DNA from: Paenibacillus andongensis
Lineage (GTDB): Bacteria; Bacillota; Bacilli; Paenibacillales; NBRC-103111
DNA: 64,000 nucleotides
Direction: 5' to 3'
NCBI RefSeq assembly: GCF_025369935.1
Contig: NZ_CP104467.1
Span: forward strand, 5,649,001 to 5,713,000
Part shown: piece by piece, positions 34,398 through 43,488 of the stretch
Layout: every line of letters begins with the position of its first letter
Position numbering within the stretch: the stretch's first letter is position 1
Program-made: the position numbers and the translations under genes
The notes under the pieces: generated by a model
Database searches by the model: none
Told to the model about the DNA's origin: nothing
What the model saw: only the letters and a program-made list of their open reading frames with translations

Positions 34398-34445
34398 AAA
34401 GGGCAGATCTCTCAGGTCATAAATGACCTTAAGAGACTGCCCTTT
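34398..34445 (-). terminator. Intrinsic terminator
   Basis: AAAGGGCAG / CTGCCCTTT with further inner pairs (CTCT/AGAG, AGGTCA/TGACCT) forms a long hairpin just after the FAH stop on the minus strand. Confidence 0.85.
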
Positions 34446-34451
34446 GATCTG

Positions 34452-35078
34452 TTAAATGTTAATCGTAACAGCTCCGAATACTTCTTCGCCCCATAACAGC
34501 TCCAAGCGATCACCATGATGCACAGGACCTACCCCTTCAGGAGTACCCGTATAGATAATATCGCCAGCACCTAAACCATAATGCTTTGCAATGTAATCAA
34601 TGATGGTCTGTAGATCGAAGATCATATTGCTGATGTTTCCGTTCTGAACAACCTGTCCATTCTGGCGAAGCTGAAAGTTCGTTTCTGATAGCTTCGAAGC
34701 TCCTTTGAATGGTCGGAACGTACTGATTGGCGCCGAATTCAGAAAGCCTTTAGCAGGCAGCCAGGGCTGACCCTTCTTCTTAATGACGTTCTGAACATCC
34801 CGAAGTGTGAAATCAATGCCGAGTGCATACTTGTCGACAATCTCATCCACTTGGATGCCTTTTGTATAAGGCTTAGCGATATGTAGAACAAGCTCGGCTT
34901 CATAGTGAATCTCACCTTGATTACCTGGGAGCGTCAACTCTCCCCCGTTCATTGGGGCAAGTGCATGTGTCGGCTTGGTGAAAATCATGGGTTGGTCAGG
35001 AACATCATTCCCCAGTTCAGCGGCATGTGCCCGGTAGTTGCGACCTACACAGTAAATATTGCGAACAGCTTCTGTCAT
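34452..35078 (-). CDS. Fumarylacetoacetate hydrolase family protein
   Basis: A 208-residue single-domain member of the FAH family, whose enzymes split carbon-carbon bonds or decarboxylate oxaloacetate-like acids with a divalent metal. Metal ligands are visible in IHYEAELVLHI (E-x-E) and GIDFTLRD (Asp); the loops YCVGRNYRAHAAE and YTGTPEGVGPV are typical. A ribosome site is seen in the TGAGGAGCAATC upstream. It follows the CapA-like gene by 18 bases, so the two form one transcript ended by the terminator at 34398. Confidence 0.92.
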   Translation of the reverse strand: MTEAVRNIYCVGRNYRAHAAELGNDVPDQPMIFTKPTHALAPMNGGELTLPGNQGEIHYEAELVLHIAKPYTKGIQVDEIVDKYALGIDFTLRDVQNVIKKKGQPWLPAKGFLNSAPISTFRPFKGASKLSETNFQLRQNGQVVQNGNISNMIFDLQTIIDYIAKHYGLGAGDIIYTGTPEGVGPVHHGDRLELLWGEEVFGAVTINI

Positions 35079-35096
35079 GTTTGATTGCTCCTCATC

Positions 35097-36374
35097 TTAT
35101 TTCTTGCTAACATTTCCTTGCGCGTCCACTTGAGCGCCTATCGAGATTTTACTCAACCGCTGAAAGAGTTTTTCGCCATCTTCCGTATTCATCGGAGTCG
35201 GCAGTGCTGCTTTGGTCAATATAGGCACAAGGTGGATATCGCATTGTTTATCTTTGGAACATGCGGCCTCTAAAATAACTGTCTCCCAAGTCTTCGGAGT
35301 ATCATTCGTTGTAAAAATGAAATTACCTAGACTATAGGCAATCCATTTGCCTTTATATTGCTCGAAGCCTTGTAAGACATGGGGATGACCGCCTACGATG
35401 AGATCAGCGCCGGCATCGATGTAACGATGAGCCAAGTCTTTCTGATTCTTATCCGGATTATCGCTTCTTTCCACTCCCCAATGGGTAACGACAACGACAA
35501 GATCCGCGCTTTCTTTTGCTTTCTGAATGGCTTCAACTGGCAGTTTGTAACTATAGGTTTCGGCTACGCCGGCATGGCCAGGACCCGCCTTCCATGAAGC
35601 CTCTGGAACGACACGGCTGAAGCCGAAGAAAGCAATCTTCACACCATCTTTTTCCACGATGACCGGTCGGTAGGCTTCTTCCAAATCTTTGCCCGCTCCA
35701 ACTCGCTTAACGCCTTCTTGATCAAGGGCATCCATCGTATCCAGCAAGCCCTCTGTACCATAATCCATCACGTGGTTATTCGCTAGATTAACAAGATCAA
35801 TTCCGGAAGCTTTCAGGGCAGGCAAGGCCATCGGTGAAGAACGATAGACGTAATCCTTTTTTTGAACAGTACCTCTAGTCGTTATGGGTGTTTCTAAATT
35901 AGCAATTGTAAAATCGGGCTTGCTCAGAAAATCTTTAACATTCGTATAAGGGTAATCATAGCCTTTTTCTTTTAGAATATCTTCCACTTTGGAGGCCATC
36001 AATACATCACCCACAAAAGTTAACTTTACTTGCCCGCCACTTCTCGTTGGCTCACTCGATGCGGTAGGAGCAGGTGTCGGGATAACGGCTTTTGCCGTAG
36101 ACTCTGGGCTAGGCTTTGTACTTGGCTCCGCACTAGCTGATCCCGCTGTATTCGTTGGTTTGGTTGGAATAGGCGAAACACTAACCACTGGTGATGATGC
36201 TGAATCTTGCTCTTCCGCTGAATTACTTTTCGATGTCCAATAGGAAGCGCCAATGCCAATAGCAAAACAAGCCGCTGCGGCAAGCGTGAGTCCCCCAATT
36301 ACTTTGAGCGGGGTCTTCTTGTTCGTAGAGCGTTCTTTTTTCGGTTTACGGTGACGATCTTGTCTGGATTCCAA
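35097..36374 (-). CDS. CapA family protein (PGA_cap-like)
   Basis: A 425-residue membrane-anchored protein. Near residues 24-46 lies one transmembrane segment, followed by a Ser/Pro/Thr-rich linker of about 70 residues and then a CapA-type calcineurin-like domain: LTFVGDVLMASKV, FTIANLETPIT, VNLANNHVMDYG, VVTHWGVE and GGHPHVLQG. Family members act in poly-gamma-glutamate capsule formation or similar wall-linked hydrolysis; here no other cap genes are near. The start is a TTG at 36374 with AAGGGGA upstream. Confidence 0.9.
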   Translation of the reverse strand: MESRQDRHRKPKKERSTNKKTPLKVIGGLTLAAAACFAIGIGASYWTSKSNSAEEQDSASSPVVSVSPIPTKPTNTAGSASAEPSTKPSPESTAKAVIPTPAPTASSEPTRSGGQVKLTFVGDVLMASKVEDILKEKGYDYPYTNVKDFLSKPDFTIANLETPITTRGTVQKKDYVYRSSPMALPALKASGIDLVNLANNHVMDYGTEGLLDTMDALDQEGVKRVGAGKDLEEAYRPVIVEKDGVKIAFFGFSRVVPEASWKAGPGHAGVAETYSYKLPVEAIQKAKESADLVVVVTHWGVERSDNPDKNQKDLAHRYIDAGADLIVGGHPHVLQGFEQYKGKWIAYSLGNFIFTTNDTPKTWETVILEAACSKDKQCDIHLVPILTKAALPTPMNTEDGEKLFQRLSKISIGAQVDAQGNVSKK

Positions 36375-36528
36375 TCAAAACATTCCCCTTTCCCCCTACA
36401 AATTATAGCAGAAGATTCCCTCGTTGGGTAATAGTAAGAGACTCTCATTTCCAGATTCATAAGCCTTGTGGTATAACAGAAGCATAGCTAAGCACATTCG
36501 AGTTTATTAGAGAAAGGGAACGAAAACG

Positions 36529-37302
36529 TTGGAGAAAATCGCAATCATATCGGATATTCATGGTAATTTACCCGCACTGGAAGCTGTGCTTTTAGATATT
36601 CAACGCCGAGGAATTACACGCATTATTTGTTTAGGCGACCTTGTGGGTAAAGGGCCTGATTCCGCTGCTGTCGTTGACCGTATCAAGGAGGTATGTGAAT
36701 CCGTTGTTCAAGGAAACTGGGATTTGGGGATTACCCTTCCGCAGGAGAATCCTGCCGGATTGTGGCATCAGCATCAGCTTGGCGAGGTTAGGCTTGCTTA
36801 TCTGAAACAGCTGAATTTCTCCGTTGATTTGAATGTAAGCGGTAAATTGTTCCGATTGTTCCACGCTTCTGCGCAAAGTGTTTATCATAGAGTGAAACGT
36901 AAAGCATCCAAGGAAGAACGTCTCGCTATGTTTCAAAATACTCAGATGACAGGTGTGCCGACAGATGGGAAACAACCTGATATTGTCGGCTATGGAGACA
37001 TTCATATCCCCTATCTCATAACGATCAAAAACCCATCGGAGAAACGCTCTGTGAAGCAAGCGAGCAGCGGTCTGATGCTCTTCAATGTGGGAAGTGTAGG
37101 AACGCCGTATGATGGCATTCCTCAAGCTTGCTACTGCGTCTTGGAGGGGGAAACCGAAGGTAATATGCAAGCTGGCTTTGCGATTCAATTCGTGCGTGTT
37201 CCTTATGATATTGACTATGCTGTTCGCTTGGCTTACACCGCGCAAATGCCGGAAAGTCTTAGGTATGAGCTAGAGATTACTACAGGTCTGGTTCATAAAT
37301 GA
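36529..37302 (+). CDS. Metallophosphoesterase family protein
   Basis: A 257-residue calcineurin-like phosphoesterase. The order of motifs is IISDIHGNLPALEAVL, CLGDLVGKGPDS, VQGNWDLG and GYGDIHIPY. Two of them deviate from the common GNHD and GHTH (Trp in place of His, and GDIH in place of GHTH), so metal binding may differ. The start is a TTG at 36529 with AGAAAGGGAACG upstream. It is divergent from the CapA gene. The substrate is unknown. Confidence 0.85.
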   Translation: MEKIAIISDIHGNLPALEAVLLDIQRRGITRIICLGDLVGKGPDSAAVVDRIKEVCESVVQGNWDLGITLPQENPAGLWHQHQLGEVRLAYLKQLNFSVDLNVSGKLFRLFHASAQSVYHRVKRKASKEERLAMFQNTQMTGVPTDGKQPDIVGYGDIHIPYLITIKNPSEKRSVKQASSGLMLFNVGSVGTPYDGIPQACYCVLEGETEGNMQAGFAIQFVRVPYDIDYAVRLAYTAQMPESLRYELEITTGLVHK

Positions 37303-37395
37303 AGGATTAGATAAAAGAGCTGGAAAAATTAATCGTGGTAATTCTTTCCATAATATGATAATATAGGCGTATCATTGAAAGTGAGGATGCCATCC

Positions 37396-37614
37396 ATGAG
37401 CCTGAACTGGCGTAAAATTGTTTTGATCGTCGTATGTGCAGAGTTATTATTTATCTATTGGAACGGCATCAGTGCTATATCTTTCAGGAAGCAAGAAGTC
37501 ACTCACCCTAGTACCACATCACAACCCGTGCCTCCGTTGACGCAAATAAAACCAATTACTCCTGGCAAATTAAGCGAGTCTGACTTCCATATATCCGATC
37601 AAAAAGCATCTTAA
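37396..37614 (+). CDS. Small membrane-anchored protein (72 aa)
   Basis: The product has one hydrophobic segment (IVLIVVCAELLFIYW, about residues 7-22) followed by a polar, Pro/Thr-rich tail, as expected of a signal-anchored extracellular peptide. The frame is open from 37375, but GAGG nine bases before the ATG at 37396 fits best. No known family. It is followed by a repeat and a strong terminator. Confidence 0.58.
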   Translation: MSLNWRKIVLIVVCAELLFIYWNGISAISFRKQEVTHPSTTSQPVPPLTQIKPITPGKLSESDFHISDQKAS

Positions 37615-37620
37615 ATAAGA

Positions 37621-37698
37621 GGGAAGCTTCGCTTACTCCAAACGAGAAACATATGTTATATAAGTGGTAAGCTTCGCTACCCCTAAACACAAACATAT
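37621..37698. repeat. Two direct copies of a 34-base intergenic repeat
   Basis: The sequence starting GGGAAGCTTCGCTTACTCC (37621-37654) recurs as TGGTAAGCTTCGCTACCCC (37665-37698); both end in AAACATAT. They flank ATATAAG and lie in the 3' region of the small membrane-protein gene. Confidence 0.7.
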
Positions 37699-37714
37699 AA
37701 ATTCTTTGTCAACG

Positions 37715-37752
37715 AAAAACGCTCTAAGCTATTGCTAGCTTAGAGCGTTTTT
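37715..37752. terminator. Strong intrinsic terminator
   Basis: A perfect 16-bp stem AAAAACGCTCTAAGCT / AGCTTAGAGCGTTTTT with a 6-base loop; works on both strands. Confidence 0.92.
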
Positions 37753-37964
37753 GCGTACAAAGAGGGGTTTCTAGAGATTGCACGCCGTGCATCCAATCTA
37801 ATGAGAAACAAGCTTTTTCAACTTTGTAGGTGACTCTGTTTGCCGTACGACAGCGCCGATTCTATCTTCAATCCTGTTCTACATGGAGGTGTCTTGAATC
37901 GGGATCCAACGTCAAATATGCTCTCTTTGAGATTCCAGATGAATGAATCCATATTCGCGGTTGA

Positions 37965-38155
37965 ATGATGTTGTAAAATGTGCAACAATTGCTGCCTAAA
38001 TCTCGCCTTTTCCCTTCGTTGTTGTAATATGTACAACAATTTGATCCTATTTAGGCCATTTCGCACCAAATGGGCTGAAAATGTTGTACAAACTGCAACT
38101 TCAAGTTAAAAAATGGCCCTTGGGCGCATGAATTGTTGTAGATTTTACAACATTG
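37965..38155. repeat. Gene-free stretch with four TTGTTGTA/TACAACAA palindromes
   Basis: Four related short palindromes occur at 37965-37988 (GTTGTAAAATGTGCAACAA), 38015-38040 (GTTGTTGTAATATGTACAAC), 38080-38100 and 38131-38155 (TTGTTGTAGATTTTACAAC). The whole 37753-38267 gap has no convincing gene; an 83-codon minus-strand frame there has no ribosome site I trust. Confidence 0.65.
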
Positions 38156-38267
38156 TTAACCACTATAGCCTTTCTACCCTCACGAAGCTGCTGAAAATCT
38201 CAAAAATCGATTTTATGCCTACCATTTTTCTGAGGGGGGGCTAATGAATAAATCGACTGTCTCAGTA

Positions 38268-38903
38268 CTACTTCACTCGTGCTAAAGCCAAGCCATCATA
38301 GGCCGGCAGGATGGTGCTTTCCAAGCGCGGATCGGTGGCGACCAGCTGGTTGAAAGTACGCATCGCTTGGACCGCGGCTTTGGTTTGGTTCGCATCGACG
38401 ACTTTTCCTCGCATCAGGGTGTTATCCCCTGCAATAATGGCCCCAGGGTTCGCCAGCTTAATTGCGAGCTCCAAATAATTCGGATAATTTACCTTGTCCG
38501 CATCGATAAAAAAGAAATCAAATCGCTCTCCCTGCTCAAGAAGCTCATTCAGGTGAATGAGCGCTTCGCCAATCCGGTACTCAACGAGCTCGCCAAGGCC
38601 CGCTTCGGTCAGATTTTGCTTGGCTACATCAGCAAATTCTTGTTTTAACTCCAGCGAAATAAGCTTGCCGCCTTCTTTCAAGCCTCTCGCCAAACAAATA
38701 CCGCTATAACCGCCTAAAGCGCCTATTTCCAACACCTTCGTTGCGCCAATCATCGTCACCAGCATAGTAAGCAATCTGCCGTATCCAGGTGCAATCGAAA
38801 TTTCGGGCATATTCTGGGTGCGTATGACTTCCTTCACTCGTTCTAGAACTGTATCTTCTTCGTATAAACCCTCCATATAGCTCTCGGCTGTTATGGTTTC
38901 CAT
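38268..38903 (-). CDS. O-methyltransferase (class I, caffeoyl-CoA type)
   Basis: A 211-residue SAM-dependent methyltransferase of the Methyltransf_3 family. Motif I is VLEIGALGGYSGICLAR, the acidic post-I strand LISLELKQEF, and the metal/substrate region FDFFFIDADKVNYPNY matches enzymes that methylate catechol-like or, in bacteria, tRNA hydroxyl groups (TrmR/YrrM-like). The late GAIIAGDNTLMRGKVVD is also typical. AAGGAGGAAAAAAC precedes the ATG. It is transcribed alone, divergent from the RNA methyltransferase. Confidence 0.93.
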   Translation of the reverse strand: METITAESYMEGLYEEDTVLERVKEVIRTQNMPEISIAPGYGRLLTMLVTMIGATKVLEIGALGGYSGICLARGLKEGGKLISLELKQEFADVAKQNLTEAGLGELVEYRIGEALIHLNELLEQGERFDFFFIDADKVNYPNYLELAIKLANPGAIIAGDNTLMRGKVVDANQTKAAVQAMRTFNQLVATDPRLESTILPAYDGLALARVK

Positions 38904-39038
38904 GTTTTTTCCTCCTTAGAAAAGCATCAGTGCATTCACTTTGCGTGTTTCGTTTGTAAGTGTAACCTATTTGTCCTATACTTGTTAATTGTATGAGTTT
39001 TATGAGCGATGCACAACCCGGATGGAAGGAATCTAAAC

Positions 39039-40178
39039 ATGCCACAACAAATTGAATTAATCGCAACTTGCCCAATGGGACTTGAGGCCATCGTTGCACG
39101 CGAAATCCGTGATCTTGGCTACAATGAAGTCACCGTCGAGAATGGGCGTGTCCGTTTTCTTGGCGACGAGTTGGCCATCTGCCGAGCCAATCTTTGGCTC
39201 AGAACCGCCGATCGCATCTTGGTACTCATGGGCCAATTCAAGGCCCTTACTTTCGATGAGCTTTTCGAAGGCACCAAGGCGCTTGCTTGGCCAGACTGGA
39301 TTCCGAACGATGCCGAATTCCCTGTGGAAGGGCGTTCCCATAAGTCACAATTATCTAGCGTTCCCGCTTGCCAAGGAATCGTGAAGAAAGCGGTCGTAGA
39401 GAAGCTGAAGCTTCGCTACGGAACGGAGTGGTTCCCCGAGAACGGGGCACGCTACGTAATCGAAGTCGCGCTCCTGAACGATATCGCAACGCTGACGATC
39501 GACACGACCGGCGCCAGCCTGCATAAGCGCGGCTACCGTAAGCTCGTGACCGAAGCGCCGCTCAAGGAGACCATGGCGGCTGCGATGATCCTCCTCAGCC
39601 GCTGGAAGGTCGACAGACCGCTCTACGACCCGTTCTGCGGGTCTGGGACGATCCCGATCGAGGCAGCTATGATCGGATGGAACATCGCGCCAGGACTGCG
39701 GCGCAGCTTCCCTAGCGAGGCGTGGGGCAATATCCCACGCAAGTTGTGGGACAAGGCTCGCGACGAGGCCTTCGACGCCGTTAAAGATGATGTTCCGCTG
39801 AACATCATCGGCAGTGACATCGATCCCTCTGCCATCGAAGTGGCAGAGGCTGCCGCGAAGGCCGCCGGCTTGACGAAACAGTTCAAGCTGCTTGTGGAAC
39901 CAGTCGCCAAAGCCCGCCCGCGCGGCGACTACGGCTGCTTGATCACCAACCCTCCCTATGGAGAGCGGCTTGGTGAAGCGCAAGATGTCGAGGTGGCGCT
40001 GCGCCAGCTCGGTGCACTCACTGCTCCTATGCCGTCATGGAGCCTGTTCATATTAAGCCCGAGCACACAGCTCGAGCATTATATGAACCGCCGCGCGGAT
40101 AAGAAGCGTAAGCTATTTAACGGACGGATCGAGTGTAACCTGTTCCAGTATCTTGGACCTTTACCACCGCGTAGGTAA
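39039..40178 (+). CDS. THUMP-domain RNA methyltransferase (RlmL/YpsC-like)
   Basis: A 379-residue protein of the YpsC/RlmL-N group, predicted to make m2G in 23S rRNA. The N-terminal part ELIATCPMGLEAIVAREI begins a ferredoxin-like/THUMP region. The catalytic half carries DPFCGSGTIPIEAAMI, IGSDIDPSAIEVA and the ITNPPYGERL (NPPY) active site. AAGGA lies eight bases before the ATG at 39039; the ORF's earlier ATG at 39009 is rejected. The DNA from 39400 to 40000 is clearly GC-richer than its surroundings. Confidence 0.92.
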   Translation: MPQQIELIATCPMGLEAIVAREIRDLGYNEVTVENGRVRFLGDELAICRANLWLRTADRILVLMGQFKALTFDELFEGTKALAWPDWIPNDAEFPVEGRSHKSQLSSVPACQGIVKKAVVEKLKLRYGTEWFPENGARYVIEVALLNDIATLTIDTTGASLHKRGYRKLVTEAPLKETMAAAMILLSRWKVDRPLYDPFCGSGTIPIEAAMIGWNIAPGLRRSFPSEAWGNIPRKLWDKARDEAFDAVKDDVPLNIIGSDIDPSAIEVAEAAAKAAGLTKQFKLLVEPVAKARPRGDYGCLITNPPYGERLGEAQDVEVALRQLGALTAPMPSWSLFILSPSTQLEHYMNRRADKKRKLFNGRIECNLFQYLGPLPPRR

Positions 40179-40214
40179 GACACAAACAGCATACCGAAAC
40201 TTTCTTCAAATGAA

Positions 40215-40261
40215 ACAGCGGCGAACTAAGACTTGAAAATAAAAGTCTTAGCTGCCGCTGT
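40215..40261. repeat. Dispersed hairpin element, copy 2
   Basis: ACAGCGGC..CTAAGACTT / AAGTCTTAG..GCCGCTGT forms an almost perfect long hairpin followed by CTTTAATT. It is the better-paired copy of the element at 30064 and probably ends the RNA methyltransferase transcript. Confidence 0.78.
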
Positions 40262-40306
40262 CTTTAATTGAACGTTGTCCGTTAGAAATATCATTTCAGA
40301 GAAATG

Positions 40307-40849
<543 letters not shown>

Positions 40850-41302
40850 TCAATAATTTCTCTTGTTTCCTTTTTTTACAAACTCCCAGTCTTTTTCTAC
40901 ATTTTTTCTGACTCTTTGCAGCAAGTTAAACATGGTTTCTACTTCACTTTCGGAGAACCCAGATAGTGCGACCCTATTGGAATAATCGTTTTCCCTTTTT
41001 ATTAAAGGGTAAACATTCTTCCCTTTCTCTGTAGGAAATAGTTTTTTAATTTTTTGGTTATATGGATCATCATTCTTTTCAATAAATCCATTAATCTCAA
41101 GTTTCTTTATAGCCCGAGCTGCTGTTGTTCGATCTACCTTGATCATTTCAGCTAACTTTTCTTGAATAATTCCTGGATTTTCACATATTCGCACGAGGTA
41201 CAAGTACTGTCCTTTTGTAAGGTCATATTTTTTAAATTCTATATTACTTATCGAATCCAAAGACCTTGCAATCATTCCAACCTCACGTAGAATTTCCTTC
41301 AT
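40850..41302 (-). CDS. MarR family transcriptional regulator
   Basis: A 150-residue winged-helix regulator: LTKGQYLYLVRICENPGIIQEKLAEMIKVDRTTAARAIKKLE is the DNA-binding core, followed by the wing DDPYNQKIKKLFPTEKG. GGAG lies eight bases before the ATG at 41302. It leads a two-gene unit with the acetyltransferase and probably controls it in response to a small molecule. Base composition is markedly AT-rich. Confidence 0.92.
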   Translation of the reverse strand: MKEILREVGMIARSLDSISNIEFKKYDLTKGQYLYLVRICENPGIIQEKLAEMIKVDRTTAARAIKKLEINGFIEKNDDPYNQKIKKLFPTEKGKNVYPLIKRENDYSNRVALSGFSESEVETMFNLLQRVRKNVEKDWEFVKKGNKRNY

Positions 41303-41413
41303 ATTTGCAACTCCGCTAATCATGTATTTTTAAAATGTCGTAAGAAAATAGTACTTCATTTTTATTGCATTTACAACAAAAATCCCGCAGACTTTTTCAA
41401 CGGACAAGTAAAT

Positions 41414-41485
41414 AAAAATCCCTCAACGGCTCATCCGACCTAGCTGCATGTATGCAGCGGTCAGATCAAGCTAGTGAGGGATTTT
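41414..41485 (-). terminator. Long-stem terminator
   Basis: AAAAATCCCTCA pairs with TGAGGGATTTT around a 46-base inner part that can itself fold (GCTGCATG/TATGCAGC). It closes the minus-strand VOC/small membrane-protein unit. Confidence 0.8.
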
Positions 41486-41612
41486 ATTTTATAAACAAAA
41501 ACCAAATCAATAATGCCCATAGGGGAATGGACACAAGAATACTCCATAAGCAGCCTTTGGCAAACCGCAGCTTCGGCTCCTGTTCAGTCCTTTCTTGACG
41601 ATCATTTGGCAT
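41484..41612 (-). CDS. Small single-span membrane protein (42 aa)
   Basis: The longer frame to 41684 overlaps the VOC gene. The ATG at 41612, preceded by GGAG, lies inside the end of the VOC gene and gives a 42-residue peptide: a charged N-terminus (NDRQERTEQEPKLRF) and one hydrophobic helix (LWSILVSIPLWALLIWFLFI). The 11-base overlap with the VOC stop suggests coupled translation. No family recognised. Confidence 0.6.
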   Translation of the reverse strand: MPNDRQERTEQEPKLRFAKGCLWSILVSIPLWALLIWFLFIK

Positions 41613-41997
41613 GTTCCACCAACTCCAAGGGCAGCCCATCCGGATCTGCAAAAAAAGTATATTGGTCACCGGTAATAGGATCAATCCGCACCGGTTCTAC
41701 CGCAATCCCCTTGCTCTCAAGTTCTTTAACGCTTTGTTCCATATTCGGCACAACAAAAGCCAAATGCCTAAGGCCCCTTGCCTCAGGCTGGTTAACTCGC
41801 AGCGGAGGGTTCGGAAATGAAAATAACTCGATCTGCTGTTCGGTCTTCCCGATGCGCAAATCCAACTTATAGGAGTCACGTTCTGCACGATATGTTTCGT
41901 GTATGACCGTTAATCCAAGTAAATCGACATAGAAGTGTTTCGATCGCTCATAATTTGAGCTAATGATTGCCACATGATGAATTTGTGCTAACTCCAC
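41602..41997 (-). CDS. VOC family (glyoxalase-like) protein
   Basis: A 131-residue vicinal-oxygen-chelate protein with two beta-alpha-beta-beta-beta modules. Metal-ligand candidates are His in IHHVAIISSNYERSKHFY, Glu in IELFSFP, His in GLRHLAFVV and Glu in LPLELVEH. It resembles SMU1112c/YwkD-type glyoxalases. The ORF runs upstream to 42102, but AGGAGG seven bases before a GTG at 41997 sets the likely start. Substrate not predictable. Confidence 0.88.
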   Translation of the reverse strand: MELAQIHHVAIISSNYERSKHFYVDLLGLTVIHETYRAERDSYKLDLRIGKTEQQIELFSFPNPPLRVNQPEARGLRHLAFVVPNMEQSVKELESKGIAVEPVRIDPITGDQYTFFADPDGLPLELVEHAK

Positions 41998-42073
41998 TCC
42001 ATTCCCTCCTGTCCCCATTTCGTGAAAAACCGCATTCCGGGAACTCCCCATCCTGCGGTCCGTTTCATTCATT

Positions 42074-42988
42074 TTATCCGTCTGTTCGCATCGTTTCAAC
42101 AATTTTCTTCAAAACTTCCTCAGCGTTCACATAGTCAACTTGGCAAGTACCTGCTGCATGATGACCGCCTCCACCATTTTGAAGCATCAAGTTACCAATA
42201 TTCGTTTTCGATGTGCGATTCACAATGCTGTGTCCACAAGCAAAGACGCAGTTTTGTTTATTTCGGCCATCGATGACCCAAATCGAGATATTTTGCTCTG
42301 GATACAGGGCATACACCATGAAACGGTTCCCTGGATAGATGGTTTCCACATCACGAAGGTCGGTAATAATAACATTGCCTTCCGTCCGCGTATAGGTTTG
42401 AAGCATATCACGATATAAGGCATCTAATTCGAAATACCGCGCCACGCGCTCTTTCACATCTGGCAATTCCATAATCTCATGAACGGACATTGTTGCACAG
42501 TGCTCCACGAGATCTTCCATCAATTGATAGTTACTGATCCGATAATCGCGATAACGCCCTAAACCCGTTCGAGCATCCATGATAAAAGATAATAAATCCC
42601 ATCCGCTCGGATTCAAAATATCTTCTTTGCTGAACTGCGCCGAATCCGCTTTATCCACCCCGCGCATAATATCGTCGATATCTCCGAAGGTCTCTCGCCC
42701 TCCATAGTAATCATAAACAACACGTGCCGCACTTGGCGCGATACGGGTTTCTCCTTTGAATTCAACCTTCTCCCCCATCCGCTCAAGTTCACTGGAATGA
42801 TGATCGAACCACAAGCCACAACCCGCTACATAAGGGACATTGGCCAAAATATCGTTTTCTGAAACCTCAATCAAACCGTCCTGCATATCTTTGGGATGGA
42901 CAAATTTCATCTCATCTACCATGTTTAACTTTTTGAAAAGCATCGCGCATACTAAACCATCAAAATCCGAACGTGTGATTAATCTCAT
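42074..42988 (-). CDS. DHH-family phosphoesterase (exopolyphosphatase-like)
   Basis: A 304-residue protein with DHH-superfamily features: an N-terminal TRSDFDGLVCAMLF metal motif, WFDHHSSE (the DHH motif itself), a helical middle and the C-terminal GGGGHHAAGTCQV, which is the DHHA1 substrate loop. Relatives cleave polyphosphate, nanoRNA or cyclic dinucleotide products; which is open. GGGGG precedes the ATG. Single gene; its product might act on pApA or pGpG, but this is only a guess. Confidence 0.88.
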   Translation of the reverse strand: MRLITRSDFDGLVCAMLFKKLNMVDEMKFVHPKDMQDGLIEVSENDILANVPYVAGCGLWFDHHSSELERMGEKVEFKGETRIAPSAARVVYDYYGGRETFGDIDDIMRGVDKADSAQFSKEDILNPSGWDLLSFIMDARTGLGRYRDYRISNYQLMEDLVEHCATMSVHEIMELPDVKERVARYFELDALYRDMLQTYTRTEGNVIITDLRDVETIYPGNRFMVYALYPEQNISIWVIDGRNKQNCVFACGHSIVNRTSKTNIGNLMLQNGGGGHHAAGTCQVDYVNAEEVLKKIVETMRTDG

Positions 42989-43110
42989 GCTATGTATCCC
43001 CCTAATAATAGTTCCTAAGCACTACTAAAACCTATGAGATTCATTATATCAGCTAGTGTCAATTTGTGACAATGATTTTGTCTTTACATAACCCTTACAG
43101 CTGGTAATAA

Positions 43111-43144
43111 AAAAAACGATACGCCTAGATAGGCTGTACCGTTC
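43111..43144 (-). terminator. Intrinsic terminator
   Basis: AACGATACGCCTA pairs with TAGGCTGTACCGTT (one mismatch). On the minus strand it is followed by eight T. The stop codon of the 101-residue gene lies inside the stem. Confidence 0.85.
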
Positions 43145-43430
43145 TTAATTTGGATGATAAGCATTGATAGAGCCTTGTCAAAAATGCTTCAATTTGCGAC
43201 ATCGGCGGCATTTTAACCGAAAGTTTAACTTCGCCTTTCCAGTAAAAAATCAAGATGCTGTTGTTTCTCCCATGAAACATTTCAACATCCCAACAAGCTT
43301 CATTTAACGCGTACTCTTCCCGATTAATCATGAGCTTCGGTCCATCCGTGGAAGGTACCAAACGGGCAACATGGTTACCACATAACGAAGTCACTTTTTG
43401 TTCTTCTTGTAGTATTCCTTCAGATTGCAT
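43125..43430 (-). CDS. Hypothetical protein (101 aa) under c-di-GMP riboswitch control
   Basis: A soluble 101-residue protein without signal peptide or membrane helix. Features are an acidic start, a central NREEYALNEACWDVEMFHGRN and a beta-rich ILIFYWKGEVKLSVKMPP stretch, then a helical end with Cys and basic residues. I know no family; it has no PilZ RxxxR motif. AAAAGGAGGATCC precedes the ATG at 43430. The only gene downstream of the c-di-GMP-I riboswitch at 43.6 kb, so its expression should follow the cellular c-di-GMP level. It ends in its own terminator. Confidence 0.78.
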   Translation of the reverse strand: MQSEGILQEEQKVTSLCGNHVARLVPSTDGPKLMINREEYALNEACWDVEMFHGRNNSILIFYWKGEVKLSVKMPPMSQIEAFLTRLYQCLSSKLRTVQPI

Positions 43431-43488
43431 GCTGCTGGATCCTCCTTTTATTTTTACATAAATTTGTTATGACAGAGAGAAAAACCCC

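Noticed and set aside
37818-38069. 83-codon minus-strand frame in the gene-free stretch
   Set aside because: No convincing ribosome site, overlaps the palindrome cluster, and the composition looks like translated intergenic repeat.
39351-39983. 210-codon minus-strand frame
   Set aside because: Shadow of the GC-rich part of the RNA methyltransferase gene on the other strand.
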